From: Comamonas terrigena NBRC 13299
GTDB taxonomy: Bacteria > Pseudomonadota > Gammaproteobacteria > Burkholderiales > Burkholderiaceae_C
Length of the DNA stretch: 64,000 nucleotides
Direction: 5' to 3'
Assembly (NCBI RefSeq): GCF_006740045.1
Contig: NZ_AP019749.1
Coordinates: forward strand, 577,001-641,000
Shown: positions 9,590-17,359 of the stretch, in pieces
How the letters are laid out: every line of letters begins with the position of its first letter
Numbering within the stretch: the first letter of the stretch is position 1
Notes under the pieces: generated by a model
The model's database searches: none
Told to the model about the DNA's origin: nothing
The model's input: only the letters and a program-made list of their open reading frames with translations
Position numbers and translations under genes: made by a program

Positions 9590-11572
9590 ATGAGAGGTTT
9601 GTTTCAGCCCGCTGTGGCATTGATGTCGCGTTTGCGACTGGGTCCCAAATTCCTGTTGGCGGGCATTCCGCTGCTGCTGATGCTGGGGCTGGTGGGTGCC
9701 ATGGCGGTGCAGCGCTACCAGGCGCGGGTGCAGGCACTGGAGGCCAAGCGTGCCGCGGTGGCGCTGATGGCCGATCTGGTGGAGTGGAACCAGGTGCTGA
9801 TCGAAAGCCGCCGGGTGGCCATCACCGGCCAGGCCGGCGATGCGGCGCTGATGCAGTCCTTCCAGCGCCAGGCGGCGGTGGTGGACAAAACCCTGGCCAA
9901 GATCGAAGCCCGCGTCGCGGCGCAACAGCGCTATTACGACATGCGCAAGGAAACCGAAGGCCTGCAGCAAGGCTGGAAGGAGTTGCAAGGCAAGATTGCC
10001 GCGCTGCCGGCCGATGCCGACTTCGCGCAAAAAGCCTTTGCCGCCCATGCGCCCGAATACGCGCGCCTTTACGCCTTCATGCGCGATCTGGGCAACCGTT
10101 CCGGTCTGGCGCAGGATCCGGATGCCGATATCTTCTACCTGGGCTACCCGCTGGCCAACCACACGCCGTCCACGGCCGGCATTGCCGTGCGCATTGCTGC
10201 CTACGCGCTGCTCAATGTGAGCCGTGGCGTGGTGGATACCAAGGACAAGGTGTTCTACGAAGTGACCGAGGCGCGCCTGAACGACACGTTCTCGGGCGTG
10301 GAAACCCAGTTGTCGCAGTCCATGCAGGCCAATGCCGCGGTGCAGCAGGCGCTGGGCGCGCGCTTTGACGCGCTCAAGGCCACGTCCAAGGAGCTGCTGG
10401 GCTATGTGCGCAAGCACTTCACGCTGGTGGACCAGGTGGCGGTGTCGCAGCAGGAGGTGCAGACTGCTGCCCAGCCGACTATCGATGCGGCCTGGGCACT
10501 GGTGTCGCAAAACGGCGCAGTGCTGGACCAGCTGCTGGCCGAGCGCGGCGCCGAGGCGGCCACCCAGCGCAACCTGCTGGTGCTGCTGCTGGCGCTGGGC
10601 ATTGGCGCTTCGGTCTATCTGTATGTGGGCGTGTACCTGAGCATGGCGGCCAGTCTGGCCCAGGCTTCGCAGGCGGCCAAGGCGATTGCGGCCGGCGATC
10701 TGGGCACGGTGCAGGCACCGGTGTCCAAGGATGAATTTGCACGCCTGCTGGAAGACCTGCGCAGCGCCGACCGGGCGCTGGCCCAGGTGATTGCCGGGGT
10801 CAAGGAATCGTCGGAATCGATTGCCACGGCGACCAGCGAGATTGCCTCCGGCACACAGTCGCTGAGCAGCCGCACCGAGCTGACCGCCAGCAGCCTGCAG
10901 CAGACGGCAGGCTCCATGGCCCAGCTGACGGATGCGCTGTCGCACAGCCGGGGTTCGGCCGATTCGGCGCGCCAGCTGTCGGTGTCGGCCGGGGATGTGG
11001 CGCGGCGCGGGGGCACGGTGGTGCAGCAGGTGGTGCAGACCATGGATGCCATCAACCAGAGCAGCCGCAAGATTGCCGACATCATCGGGGTGATCGACGG
11101 TATCGCCTTCCAGACCAATATCCTGGCGTTGAACGCGGCGGTGGAAGCCGCCCGCGCCGGTGAGCAGGGCCGGGGCTTTGCCGTGGTGGCCAGCGAGGTG
11201 CGTGCCCTGGCCGGGCGCAGTGCCGAGGCGGCCAAGCAGATCAAGGACCTGATCGGCAGCAGTGTGGGCAAGGTGGACGAAGGCGCCCGCCTGGTCAGCG
11301 AAGCCGGGGCCACGATGCACGAGATCGTGGATTCGGTGGTGCGGGTGGACGCAGTGATCGGGGAGATCTCGGTTGCTGCGGGTGAGCAGAGCCAGGGCAT
11401 TGCGGAAATCAATACCGCCGTGGGCCAGCTGGACGACATGACACAGCAAAATGCGGCCCTGGTCGAACAAAGTGCGGCAGCTGCCGAAAGCCTGCGTGAG
11501 CAGGCCCGGCTTCTGGCCGAGGTGGTGGGCAACTTCCGCATCCATGGCGGTGGGGAGCGCCGCCTGACATAA
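9590..11572 (+). CDS. Methyl-accepting chemotaxis protein (transmembrane chemoreceptor)
   Basis: This inner-membrane chemoreceptor passes ligand binding to the CheA-CheW array. It has 660 aa from ATG 9590, chosen because AAGGAGA lies at a good distance upstream (9574-9580). The first membrane segment is at about 20-40 and a periplasmic four-helix-type sensor of about 300 residues follows. The second membrane segment (LLVLLLALGIGASVYLYVGV) leads to a HAMP linker (QAAKAIAAGDLGTV) and a cytoplasmic signalling domain with the conserved tip FQTNILALNAAVEAARAGEQ. There is no C-terminal CheR/CheB-tethering pentapeptide (it ends GGGERRLT). The ligand cannot be told from sequence. No che genes are nearby, so it is an orphan receptor inserted between ahcY and tlyA-metF. 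Confidence 0.93.
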   Translation: MRGLFQPAVALMSRLRLGPKFLLAGIPLLLMLGLVGAMAVQRYQARVQALEAKRAAVALMADLVEWNQVLIESRRVAITGQAGDAALMQSFQRQAAVVDKTLAKIEARVAAQQRYYDMRKETEGLQQGWKELQGKIAALPADADFAQKAFAAHAPEYARLYAFMRDLGNRSGLAQDPDADIFYLGYPLANHTPSTAGIAVRIAAYALLNVSRGVVDTKDKVFYEVTEARLNDTFSGVETQLSQSMQANAAVQQALGARFDALKATSKELLGYVRKHFTLVDQVAVSQQEVQTAAQPTIDAAWALVSQNGAVLDQLLAERGAEAATQRNLLVLLLALGIGASVYLYVGVYLSMAASLAQASQAAKAIAAGDLGTVQAPVSKDEFARLLEDLRSADRALAQVIAGVKESSESIATATSEIASGTQSLSSRTELTASSLQQTAGSMAQLTDALSHSRGSADSARQLSVSAGDVARRGGTVVQQVVQTMDAINQSSRKIADIIGVIDGIAFQTNILALNAAVEAARAGEQGRGFAVVASEVRALAGRSAEAAKQIKDLIGSSVGKVDEGARLVSEAGATMHEIVDSVVRVDAVIGEISVAAGEQSQGIAEINTAVGQLDDMTQQNAALVEQSAAAAESLREQARLLAEVVGNFRIHGGGERRLT

Positions 11573-11606
11573 GGAGAAGGTGTGGTGCATGCGCCCGCCT
11601 TCATAG

Positions 11607-11628
11607 CACAAGCTGATAGTGGCTTGTG
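11607..11628 (+). terminator. Inverted repeat after the chemoreceptor gene
   Basis: CACAAGC (11607-11613) and GCTTGTG (11622-11628) form a 7-bp stem with an 8-base loop, 35 bases after the chemoreceptor stop. No T-run follows, so this is at most a weak terminator. Confidence 0.35.
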
Positions 11629-11704
11629 TCCATTCATAGAGAGTTGGGCTGTGCTGGGGCACCGGGATCGGTGGTTGCAAGCACAACCCGCTTGGAAAAC
11701 AGGC

Positions 11705-11727
11705 GCAGGCCGCACACAGCGGCCTGC
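11705..11727 (+). promoter_or_regulatory. GC-rich hairpin in the tlyA leader
   Basis: GCAGGCCGC (11705-11713) and GCGGCCTGC (11719-11727) make a perfect 9-bp stem with loop ACACA, 24 bases before the tlyA ATG and just before its ribosome site (AAGGAG, 11740-11745). It could be a terminator of upstream transcription or a 5' leader structure; no T-run is present. Confidence 0.4.
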
Positions 11728-11751
11728 CCGGTGAAGCTGAAGGAGAGCGCG

Positions 11752-12747
11752 ATGCGCGCAGACGTTTTTTTGGTGGAGGCAGGCCATGCCGCCACCCGAT
11801 CGCAGGCCCAGCGCCTGATTGCAGCCGGTGTGCAGTGGCGCACCATGCCCCTGGCCCCGTGGACCCAGGTGGCCAAGAACGGTGACGACATTCCCGCAGG
11901 TGCGCAAGTGCAGCTGCTGGACGCGTCCGAGGCCAAGTACATCTCGCGCGGCGGCCTCAAGCTCGAAGGCGCGCTGGCTGCGGCGGGCCTGCAGGTGAGC
12001 GGCCTGCGCTGCCTGGACGTGGGGCAGAGCACTGGCGGCTTCACCGACTGCCTGCTGCAGGCCGGGGCTGCCCAGGTGATCGGTGTGGACGTGGGCCATG
12101 ACCAGTTGCATGAACGCCTGAAGAGCGATCCGCGCGTGGTGGGCGTGGAAGGGCTGAACGCCCGCGCCATGACTGCCGAATCGCTGGTGCAGGGCTGCGA
12201 GGATGCGCTGTCCGAAGTCATCGAAGAGCAAGAAGACAACGACACCCAGCCCCAGGCCCCCTATGCCTGGATGCGCAATGGCGGCATGGTCGATGAAGAC
12301 TATGACGACAGCGAAGACGCCAAGGAGCAGGACATCGAGTCCTTCAAGGCCGAGCGCGCCGCCAAGGACAAGGCCCGCGCAGACGGTACGGCGCCGGTGG
12401 AGCGCCGCCGCAAGCCGGGGACCGAGGACATCGACATCACGCCGGTGTTCGACTTTGTCACCGGGGATGTGTCCTTCATCTCGCTGACCCTGATCCTGCC
12501 CCAGCTGGTGCCGCTGATGGGCCCGGGCGCGCCGCTGCTGATGCTGGTCAAGCCCCAGTTCGAGCTGCAGCCCGGCCAGATCGGCAAGGGCGGTATCGTG
12601 CGCGACCCGGCGCTGTATGCCGAGGTGGAGCAGCGTATCCGTGCCTGCTGCAAGGAAGTGGGCCTGAAGGTGGTGGGCTGGTACGACAGCGCCATCGAAG
12701 GCGGCGACGGCAACCGTGAATTTTTTGTGCACGCCACCAAAGCGTGA
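11752..12747 (+). CDS. tlyA: TlyA-family rRNA 2'-O-methyltransferase with a charged insertion
   Basis: TlyA proteins methylate ribose of cytidines in 16S/23S rRNA; some members are also called hemolysins. The N-terminal S4-like RNA-binding domain reads MRADVFLVEAGHAATRSQAQ. The Rossmann methylase follows with YISRGGLKLEGAL, SAM motif CLDVGQSTGGFTDCLL, GVDVGHDQLH, and later TGDVSFISL and KPQFE. Length is 331 aa against 240-275 for most relatives. The excess is one block, roughly residues 146-228, very rich in Asp, Glu and Lys, placed between NARAM and the catalytic-side strand. ATG 11752 has AAGGAG upstream. Its stop overlaps a possible GTG start of metF, so the two are probably coupled. Confidence 0.9.
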   Translation: MRADVFLVEAGHAATRSQAQRLIAAGVQWRTMPLAPWTQVAKNGDDIPAGAQVQLLDASEAKYISRGGLKLEGALAAAGLQVSGLRCLDVGQSTGGFTDCLLQAGAAQVIGVDVGHDQLHERLKSDPRVVGVEGLNARAMTAESLVQGCEDALSEVIEEQEDNDTQPQAPYAWMRNGGMVDEDYDDSEDAKEQDIESFKAERAAKDKARADGTAPVERRRKPGTEDIDITPVFDFVTGDVSFISLTLILPQLVPLMGPGAPLLMLVKPQFELQPGQIGKGGIVRDPALYAEVEQRIRACCKEVGLKVVGWYDSAIEGGDGNREFFVHATKA

Positions 12748-12758
12748 GGAAGACCCCG

Positions 12759-13598
12759 ATGGCGCAGAACGATTCGACCGCATTCCCGGTCAGCTTTGAA
12801 TTCTTTCCCACCAAGACCGCCGAAGGCGCAGCCAAGCACGTGAACGTGCGCCAGGAGCTGTACGCCCGCAAGCCGGAATTCTGCTCGGTGACCTATGGCG
12901 CCGGCGGCTCCACCCAGGAAGGCACGTTCCGCATGGTGCAAGCCATCCAGGACGAAGGCGTGGCCGCAGCGTCGCACTTTTCCTGTGTGGGCGCCACCCA
13001 TGCCAAGGTGCGCGAGGAACTGGCACAGCTCCAGACCATGGGCGTCAAGCGCATCGTGGCGCTGCGCGGCGACCTGCCCAGCGGCTACGGTCTGGGCGGT
13101 GAATTCCAGTACGCCAGCGACCTGGTGGCGTTCATCCGCAAGGAGTTCGGGGACTGGTTCCACATCGAGGTGGCGGCCTACCCCGAGACCCATCCGCAGG
13201 CCAAAAGTCCGGATGCCGACCTGCAGGCGTTTGCGACAAAAGTGAAGGCGGGAGCCGATTCGGCTATCACACAATACTTCTTCAACGCCTACTACCGCTT
13301 TGTGGAGGGAATTCAAGCACTTGGCATCCAGATCCCGGTCGTCCCGGGTATCATGCCGATCACTAACTCTTCCCAACTCATGCGCTTTTCCGATGCGACT
13401 GGCGCTGAGATTCCCCGCTGGATCCGCCTGCGACTGCAGGCTTTCGGGGACGACGTGGCTTCCATCCGTGCCTTCGGGCTGGACGTGGTCACGCACCTGT
13501 GCGAGCAGCTGCGCAGCCAAGGCGCGCCGGGCCTGCACTTCTACACCATGAACCAGAGCACAGCGACCTTGGAGCTGTGCCGTCGCCTCGGGCTCTAA
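12759..13598 (+). CDS. metF: Methylenetetrahydrofolate reductase
   Basis: MetF reduces 5,10-methylene-THF to 5-methyl-THF with a flavin, supplying the methyl group that turns homocysteine (made by AhcY) back into methionine. It has 279 aa, the bacterial length. The N-terminal FEFFPTK glutamate motif, VTYGAGGST, HFSCVGA, ALRGDLP and the C-terminal HFYTMNQ signature are present. ATG 12759 is chosen because GAGGA lies 8 bases before it. A GTG at 12744 overlapping the tlyA stop would add five residues. Together with ahcY it covers two steps of the activated-methyl cycle. Confidence 0.97.
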   Translation: MAQNDSTAFPVSFEFFPTKTAEGAAKHVNVRQELYARKPEFCSVTYGAGGSTQEGTFRMVQAIQDEGVAAASHFSCVGATHAKVREELAQLQTMGVKRIVALRGDLPSGYGLGGEFQYASDLVAFIRKEFGDWFHIEVAAYPETHPQAKSPDADLQAFATKVKAGADSAITQYFFNAYYRFVEGIQALGIQIPVVPGIMPITNSSQLMRFSDATGAEIPRWIRLRLQAFGDDVASIRAFGLDVVTHLCEQLRSQGAPGLHFYTMNQSTATLELCRRLGL

Positions 13599-13629
13599 GG
13601 GCTGCGGTTTGTTCCGCTGATTCCGCCTG

Positions 13630-13646
13630 CGGTGGTGGCACCACCG
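13630..13646 (+). terminator. Hairpin between metF and rlpA
   Basis: CGGTGG (13630-13635) and CCACCG (13641-13646) form a 6-bp GC stem with loop TGGCA, 32 bases after the metF stop. There is no T-run, so terminator function is uncertain. Confidence 0.3.
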
Positions 13647-13670
13647 TCTGTGCGTGACAGAGGACATTGC

Positions 13671-14438
13671 ATGCCATCCATCTGCCAAACTGCGGGAATC
13701 GTCTCCCGGGCGGCACGCCATCGCTGGGCAGCGGCCTGGACGGTGACGTTATTCATCAGCGGCTGCGCCCCGCTGCCCACCACGCCGGAAGGCACCGCCA
13801 CAGCCACGCCCACCCAGGCGGGTGCGCCCATTCCCGAAGGCACCAACGCCCGCCCCAGCCGCTGGGGCTGGTGGAGCCACGACCGCAAGGGGGCCGAGGC
13901 CCTGGCCAAGGCCGCTCCCAAGCCGCCCAAGCTCAGCGACAAGCTCGATCCGGCGGCGCAAACCGCGCCGGATGCCCGGGACAGCGACCAAAAGGGGTTG
14001 GCCTCCTGGTACGGCCCCGGTTTTCACGGCAAGCTGACCGCCAATGGCGAGCGTTTCAACAGCGGCGAGCTGACCGCTGCCCACCGCTCGCTGGCCTTTG
14101 GCACGCGGGTGTGCGTGCGCAGCTCGGTCACCGGCAAGACGGTGGTGGTGCGCATCAACGACCGGGGGCCGTTTGCCAAGAACCGGGTGATCGACCTGAG
14201 CCAGGGTGCGGCCGAGCAGCTGGGCATGGTGGGCCTGGGGATCAAGCCGGTGGAGCTGTGGGCCCTGGCTGACGACGAATCCCAATGCCCGGGTGAGGAC
14301 GATGATCTGGACGGCCAGCTCGAAGCGCGCCTGTCCGACCTGAGCCCCGACGCCCGCCGCGCGGTGGAGGCACACCGCCAGGCCCATGGCGAATCCACCA
14401 GCACGGTGGCCAAGCAGGTCAGCAAAAAGAAGAAGTGA
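13671..14438 (+). CDS. rlpA: RlpA-family septal ring lytic transglycosylase lipoprotein
   Basis: RlpA-type proteins are outer-membrane lipoproteins that cleave glycan strands at the septum. The 255-aa product has a positively charged start, a hydrophobic stretch and the lipobox LFISGC (lipidated Cys about 32). A Pro/Ala-rich linker follows, then a double-psi beta-barrel domain: GLASWYGPGFHGKLTANGERF, LAFGTRVCV and the catalytic-loop INDRGPFAKNRVIDLS. It lacks the C-terminal SPOR domain of some relatives and ends in a charged tail KKKK, so septal targeting by SPOR is not expected. ATG 13671 follows AGAGGA. Confidence 0.9.
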   Translation: MPSICQTAGIVSRAARHRWAAAWTVTLFISGCAPLPTTPEGTATATPTQAGAPIPEGTNARPSRWGWWSHDRKGAEALAKAAPKPPKLSDKLDPAAQTAPDARDSDQKGLASWYGPGFHGKLTANGERFNSGELTAAHRSLAFGTRVCVRSSVTGKTVVVRINDRGPFAKNRVIDLSQGAAEQLGMVGLGIKPVELWALADDESQCPGEDDDLDGQLEARLSDLSPDARRAVEAHRQAHGESTSTVAKQVSKKKK

Positions 14439-14461
14439 GCGCCCGGGGTGCATGTGAAAAT

Positions 14462-14489
14462 GGGTTCAAGGCGACACTTCCTTGAACCC
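14462..14489. terminator. Bidirectional terminator between rlpA and rlmJ
   Basis: GGGTTCAAGG (14462-14471) pairs perfectly with CCTTGAACCC (14480-14489) around an 8-base loop, between the convergent rlpA (+) and rlmJ (-). A short T stretch follows on each strand (GCATTTT on plus, CATTTTC on minus), so it can serve both genes. Confidence 0.65.
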
Positions 14490-14557
14490 TCTGTGCATTT
14501 TGGGGGAGGCCCCTCCGCTCCGCTTGGCGCAGCGGCGGGCCGCAGCCCTTTCTGGCT

Positions 14558-15460
14558 TTATTGGCCGGATTCCAGCGTGAACGCGGCGTGCTTGTCCTGG
14601 CCGAGCAGCTTGACCATCTGCGGCAGGGCGGTCTTGAGCTTGTCCTTGACGGTGTAGGGCGGGTTGATCAGGAACATGCCGCTGGCCGGCAGGCCGGGGC
14701 GCTTGCTGGGTTCGTCCTCGGTGGCGGACAGGGCGGCCGACTGCATCTTGCTGGATTTGACGGTCAGCGTGGCGTGCAGCCAGCCCTTGCCGGCCTTGGT
14801 GGCCAGGGTCTTGAGGCGGCGCGGCAGATCGTGCGCGTCCTGGCGGGCGATGATGGGGTACCACACGGCATAGGTGCCGGTGGCAAAGCGCGCCAGCGCG
14901 TCCTGCACCATGTCGGCCACGCGCAGGTAGTCGGTCTTGATCTCATAGCTGGGGTCGCACAGCACCAGACCGCGGCGCGACGGTGGGGGCAGCAGTTTCT
15001 TGACGCCGGTGAAACCGTCTTCCTGCGCAATCAGGATGCGCTTGCCCGGGTCGAGCTGGGCGATGTTGCCGGCCAGCGTGCGCGAATCGGTGGGGTGCAG
15101 CTCGAACAGGTGCATCTTGTCCTGGGGGCGCAGCAGGCTGTGGCTGATGAACGGCGAGCCGGGGTAGACGCGCAGCTTGTTGCCCTGGTTGAAGCTGGCC
15201 AGCACCTGCAGATAGTCCTGCAGCGCGGGCGCCAGCTGGTCAAACGGGGTGTCCAGCAGGCGCTGCACGCCTTCGGTCGCCTCGCCGCTGGTGTTGGCGT
15301 AGTCACCGTCCAGGCGGTACAGGCCGGCGCCGGCATGGGTGTCGATCACGCTCAGCGCCGTGTCCTTCTGCGTCAGGTGTTGCAAGGTGGCGATCAGCAC
15401 GGTGTGCTTGAGCACATCGGCGTGGTTGCCGGCATGGAAGGCGTGGCGGTAGCTGAACAT
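14558..15460 (-). CDS. rlmJ: 23S rRNA (adenine-2030 N6)-methyltransferase RlmJ
   Basis: RlmJ methylates A2030 of 23S rRNA. The 300-aa product starts with the family hallmark MFSYRHAFHAGNHADVLKHTVL. It continues with DTHAGAGLY (SAM-binding) and QEDGF. LCDPSYE takes the place of the catalytic DPPYE-type motif; Pro-to-Ser within it is tolerated in related enzymes. ATG is at 15460; an upstream open stretch on this strand only crosses the rplM leader. The gene is divergent from rplM across 307 bases and convergent with rlpA. Confidence 0.93.
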   Translation of the reverse strand: MFSYRHAFHAGNHADVLKHTVLIATLQHLTQKDTALSVIDTHAGAGLYRLDGDYANTSGEATEGVQRLLDTPFDQLAPALQDYLQVLASFNQGNKLRVYPGSPFISHSLLRPQDKMHLFELHPTDSRTLAGNIAQLDPGKRILIAQEDGFTGVKKLLPPPSRRGLVLCDPSYEIKTDYLRVADMVQDALARFATGTYAVWYPIIARQDAHDLPRRLKTLATKAGKGWLHATLTVKSSKMQSAALSATEDEPSKRPGLPASGMFLINPPYTVKDKLKTALPQMVKLLGQDKHAAFTLESGQ

Positions 15461-15602
15461 GGCAGTCGAAGGCGGTGGCCGCGGGGCGGCAGATGGTGTG
15501 AGGGTAGGGCGAGCAGGCCTTTCCCGGTGTGGTGTGGTCGCCACCGTGGCACAAAAACGGGTGCACTGGTAGGGGCGTTCCCCCCTATTGGACGCTATTT
15601 CG

Positions 15603-15608
15603 TATAAT
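15603..15608 (+). promoter_or_regulatory. -10 box of the rplM-rpsI promoter
   Basis: A perfect TATAAT sits in the 307-base space between rlmJ and rplM. No convincing -35 lies 16-18 bases upstream (C-rich there). The predicted transcript would have a leader of about 150 bases before rplM. Nothing else gene-like is seen in 15461-15767. Confidence 0.55.
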
Positions 15609-15691
15609 GGCGGGCTTCGCAGCGATTTTATGGGTCCCGCGGCGAAGGTTGAAACTCCGGTTTGAACATCCCCGCCTAAGAGGCTTCCTTT

Positions 15692-15707
15692 AAAAGACTT
15701 GTCTTTT
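15692..15707 (+). promoter_or_regulatory. A/T-rich hairpin in the rplM leader
   Basis: AAAAGAC (15692-15698) and GTCTTTT (15701-15707) are perfect complements two bases apart, followed by one more T. The element resembles a small intrinsic terminator placed 60 bases before rplM. It could act as an attenuator in the long ribosomal-protein leader; no known leader family is recognised. Confidence 0.35.
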
Positions 15708-15767
15708 TCAAGAAGAAGCACCGACCGCGGAAAAGGGCCCGCCAAACCCTCTTGAAAGAGAAAACTC

Positions 15768-16196
15768 ATGTCTACATTCAGCGCAAAGCCCGCTGAGGTG
15801 CAACACGAGTGGTTTGTGATTGACGCCACCGATAAGGTGCTCGGACGTGTCGCCAGCGAAGTGGCACTCCGTCTGCGCGGCAAGCACAAGGCCATTTACA
15901 CACCTCACGTTGACACCGGCGACTTCATCGTCATCATCAACGCCTCCAAGCTCAAGGTCACTGGCACCAAGAACCTGGACAAGGTGTACTACCGTCACTC
16001 CGGTTTCCCCGGCGGCATCACTGCCACCAACTTCCGCGATCTGCAAGCCAAGTTCCCTGGCCGTGCTCTGGAAAAGGCCGTCAAGGGCATGCTGCCCAAG
16101 GGTCCCCTGGGCTACGCCATGATCAAGAAGCTGAAGGTCTACGGCGGTGCTGAGCATCCTCATACCGCACAGCAGCCTAAGGCTCTGGAAATCTAA
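15768..16196 (+). CDS. rplM: 50S ribosomal protein L13
   Basis: L13 is an early-assembly protein of the large ribosomal subunit. The 142-aa product equals the E. coli length, with [17 protein letters not shown] at the start, the [10 protein letters not shown] loop and [22 protein letters not shown] near the end. It starts after GAAAGAGAA and is followed after 10 bases by rpsI, the normal L13-S9 operon. Confidence 0.99.
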   Translation: MSTFSAKPAEVQHEWFVIDATDKVLGRVASEVALRLRGKHKAIYTPHVDTGDFIVIINASKLKVTGTKNLDKVYYRHSGFPGGITATNFRDLQAKFPGRALEKAVKGMLPKGPLGYAMIKKLKVYGGAEHPHTAQQPKALEI

Positions 16197-16206
16197 GGAG
16201 ACTTGA

Positions 16207-16599
16207 ATGATTGGTGATTGGAACAATGGTACCGGCCGTCGCAAGTCCAGCGTCGCCCGTGTATTCCTGAAGAAGGGCTCCGGCAAGATCACTGTGAATG
16301 GCAAAGACATTCAGCAGTACTTCGGCCGCGAAACCTCCATCATGATCGCAAAGCAGCCCCTGGTGCTGACTGGCAATGTCGAAGCTTTCGACATCCAGAT
16401 CAACGTCCACGGCGGCGGTGAATCCGGCCAGGCTGGCGCTGCCCGCCACGGTATCACCCGCGCTCTGATCGATTACGACGCTTCCCTGAAGTCCGCACTG
16501 AGCCAAGCCGGCTACGTGACCCGTGACGCTCGTGAAGTCGAACGTAAGAAGGTCGGTCTGCGTTCTGCACGCCGCGCCAAGCAGTTCTCGAAGCGTTAA
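16207..16599 (+). CDS. rpsI: 30S ribosomal protein S9
   Basis: S9 binds the small subunit head, and its C-terminal tail reaches the P-site tRNA. It has 130 aa with [29 protein letters not shown] and the basic tail ending KQFSKR, whose terminal arginine is the conserved tRNA contact. AAGGAG lies just upstream. It is cotranscribed with rplM and followed by a clear terminator. Confidence 0.99.
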   Translation: MIGDWNNGTGRRKSSVARVFLKKGSGKITVNGKDIQQYFGRETSIMIAKQPLVLTGNVEAFDIQINVHGGGESGQAGAARHGITRALIDYDASLKSALSQAGYVTRDAREVERKKVGLRSARRAKQFSKR

Positions 16600-16646
16600 T
16601 CCGCTTCTGCTGCAGGATGGTCTTCCTCCGGGAAGGCCATCCGCCA

Positions 16647-16684
16647 AAAAAAGCCGCCAAGCCTTCGGGTTCGGCGGCTTTTTT
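16647..16684 (+). terminator. Intrinsic terminator of rplM-rpsI
   Basis: AAAAAAGCCGCC pairs with GGCGGCTTTTTT around an inner AGCC/GGTT stem closed by a TTCG loop, a textbook rho-independent terminator 48 bases after rpsI. The flanking A- and T-runs make it symmetrical. Confidence 0.9.
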
Positions 16685-16864
16685 GTGGTCGCTCCCGCGC
16701 CGGCATGGTCCGGTACGGCCGCCCCTCCCTGGTCCGGGCGAAGTCCCCAGCGTCCTCCGGGGGCAAAGCCCCCACTTGCACTGTCGTCAAAGCTGGAAGC
16801 GGCAGCAATTCCCGAGCCCTTTGCTGTACCATTCGGGCCAATTCAGAACCATCGGAGTATCCCC

Positions 16865-17230
16865 ATGAGCGCCGTTGCCGAAAACACCATCACCGAAATG
16901 CCGGCCCCCATCCTCTTCACCGACAGCGCAGCTGCCAAGGTGGCGGATCTGATTGCCGAAGAAGGCAATCCCGACCTGAAGCTGCGCGTCTTTGTGCAAG
17001 GCGGCGGCTGCTCGGGTTTCCAGTACGGTTTCACCTTCGATGAGATCACCAACGACGACGACACTACGATGACCAAGAATGGTGTGTCGCTGCTGATCGA
17101 CGCCATGAGCTACCAGTACCTGGTCGGCGCAGAGATCGATTACAAGGAAGACCTCCAAGGTGCCCAGTTCGTGATCAAGAACCCCAATGCCAGCACCACC
17201 TGCGGCTGCGGTTCCAGCTTCTCGGTGTAA
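16865..17230 (+). CDS. erpA: Iron-sulfur insertion protein ErpA (A-type carrier)
   Basis: ErpA carries Fe-S clusters to target enzymes such as those of isoprenoid synthesis. The 121-aa product has the three conserved cysteines of A-type carriers: GGGCSGF, and CGCGSSFSV at the C-terminus. ATG 16865 follows GGAG (16854-16857). An open frame that extends upstream crosses the rpsI terminator and is ignored. It lies alone between two terminators, so it is probably monocistronic. Confidence 0.97.
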   Translation: MSAVAENTITEMPAPILFTDSAAAKVADLIAEEGNPDLKLRVFVQGGGCSGFQYGFTFDEITNDDDTTMTKNGVSLLIDAMSYQYLVGAEIDYKEDLQGAQFVIKNPNASTTCGCGSSFSV

Positions 17231-17287
17231 GCGCTTTCTGCCTGTCACGCGGGATGCCGCCGACACTGCGCCATCCCCTCCGATCCA

Positions 17288-17312
17288 GCCGCTGCACGCC
17301 AGCGGCTTTTTT
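17288..17312 (+). terminator. Intrinsic terminator of erpA
   Basis: GCCGCTG (17288-17294) pairs with CAGCGGC (17300-17306) around CACGC and is followed by six T, 57 bases after erpA. Confidence 0.88.
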
Positions 17313-17359
17313 GCGTCTGTTGCACGCATTGCCGTGCGAGTTTTGCTTCCCTGTTTCCC

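Noticed and set aside
9428..11686. 752-codon minus-strand frame opposite the chemoreceptor gene.
   Set aside because: Low-complexity His/Gly/Leu composition, no ribosome site, no motif. The plus-strand chemoreceptor is unambiguous.
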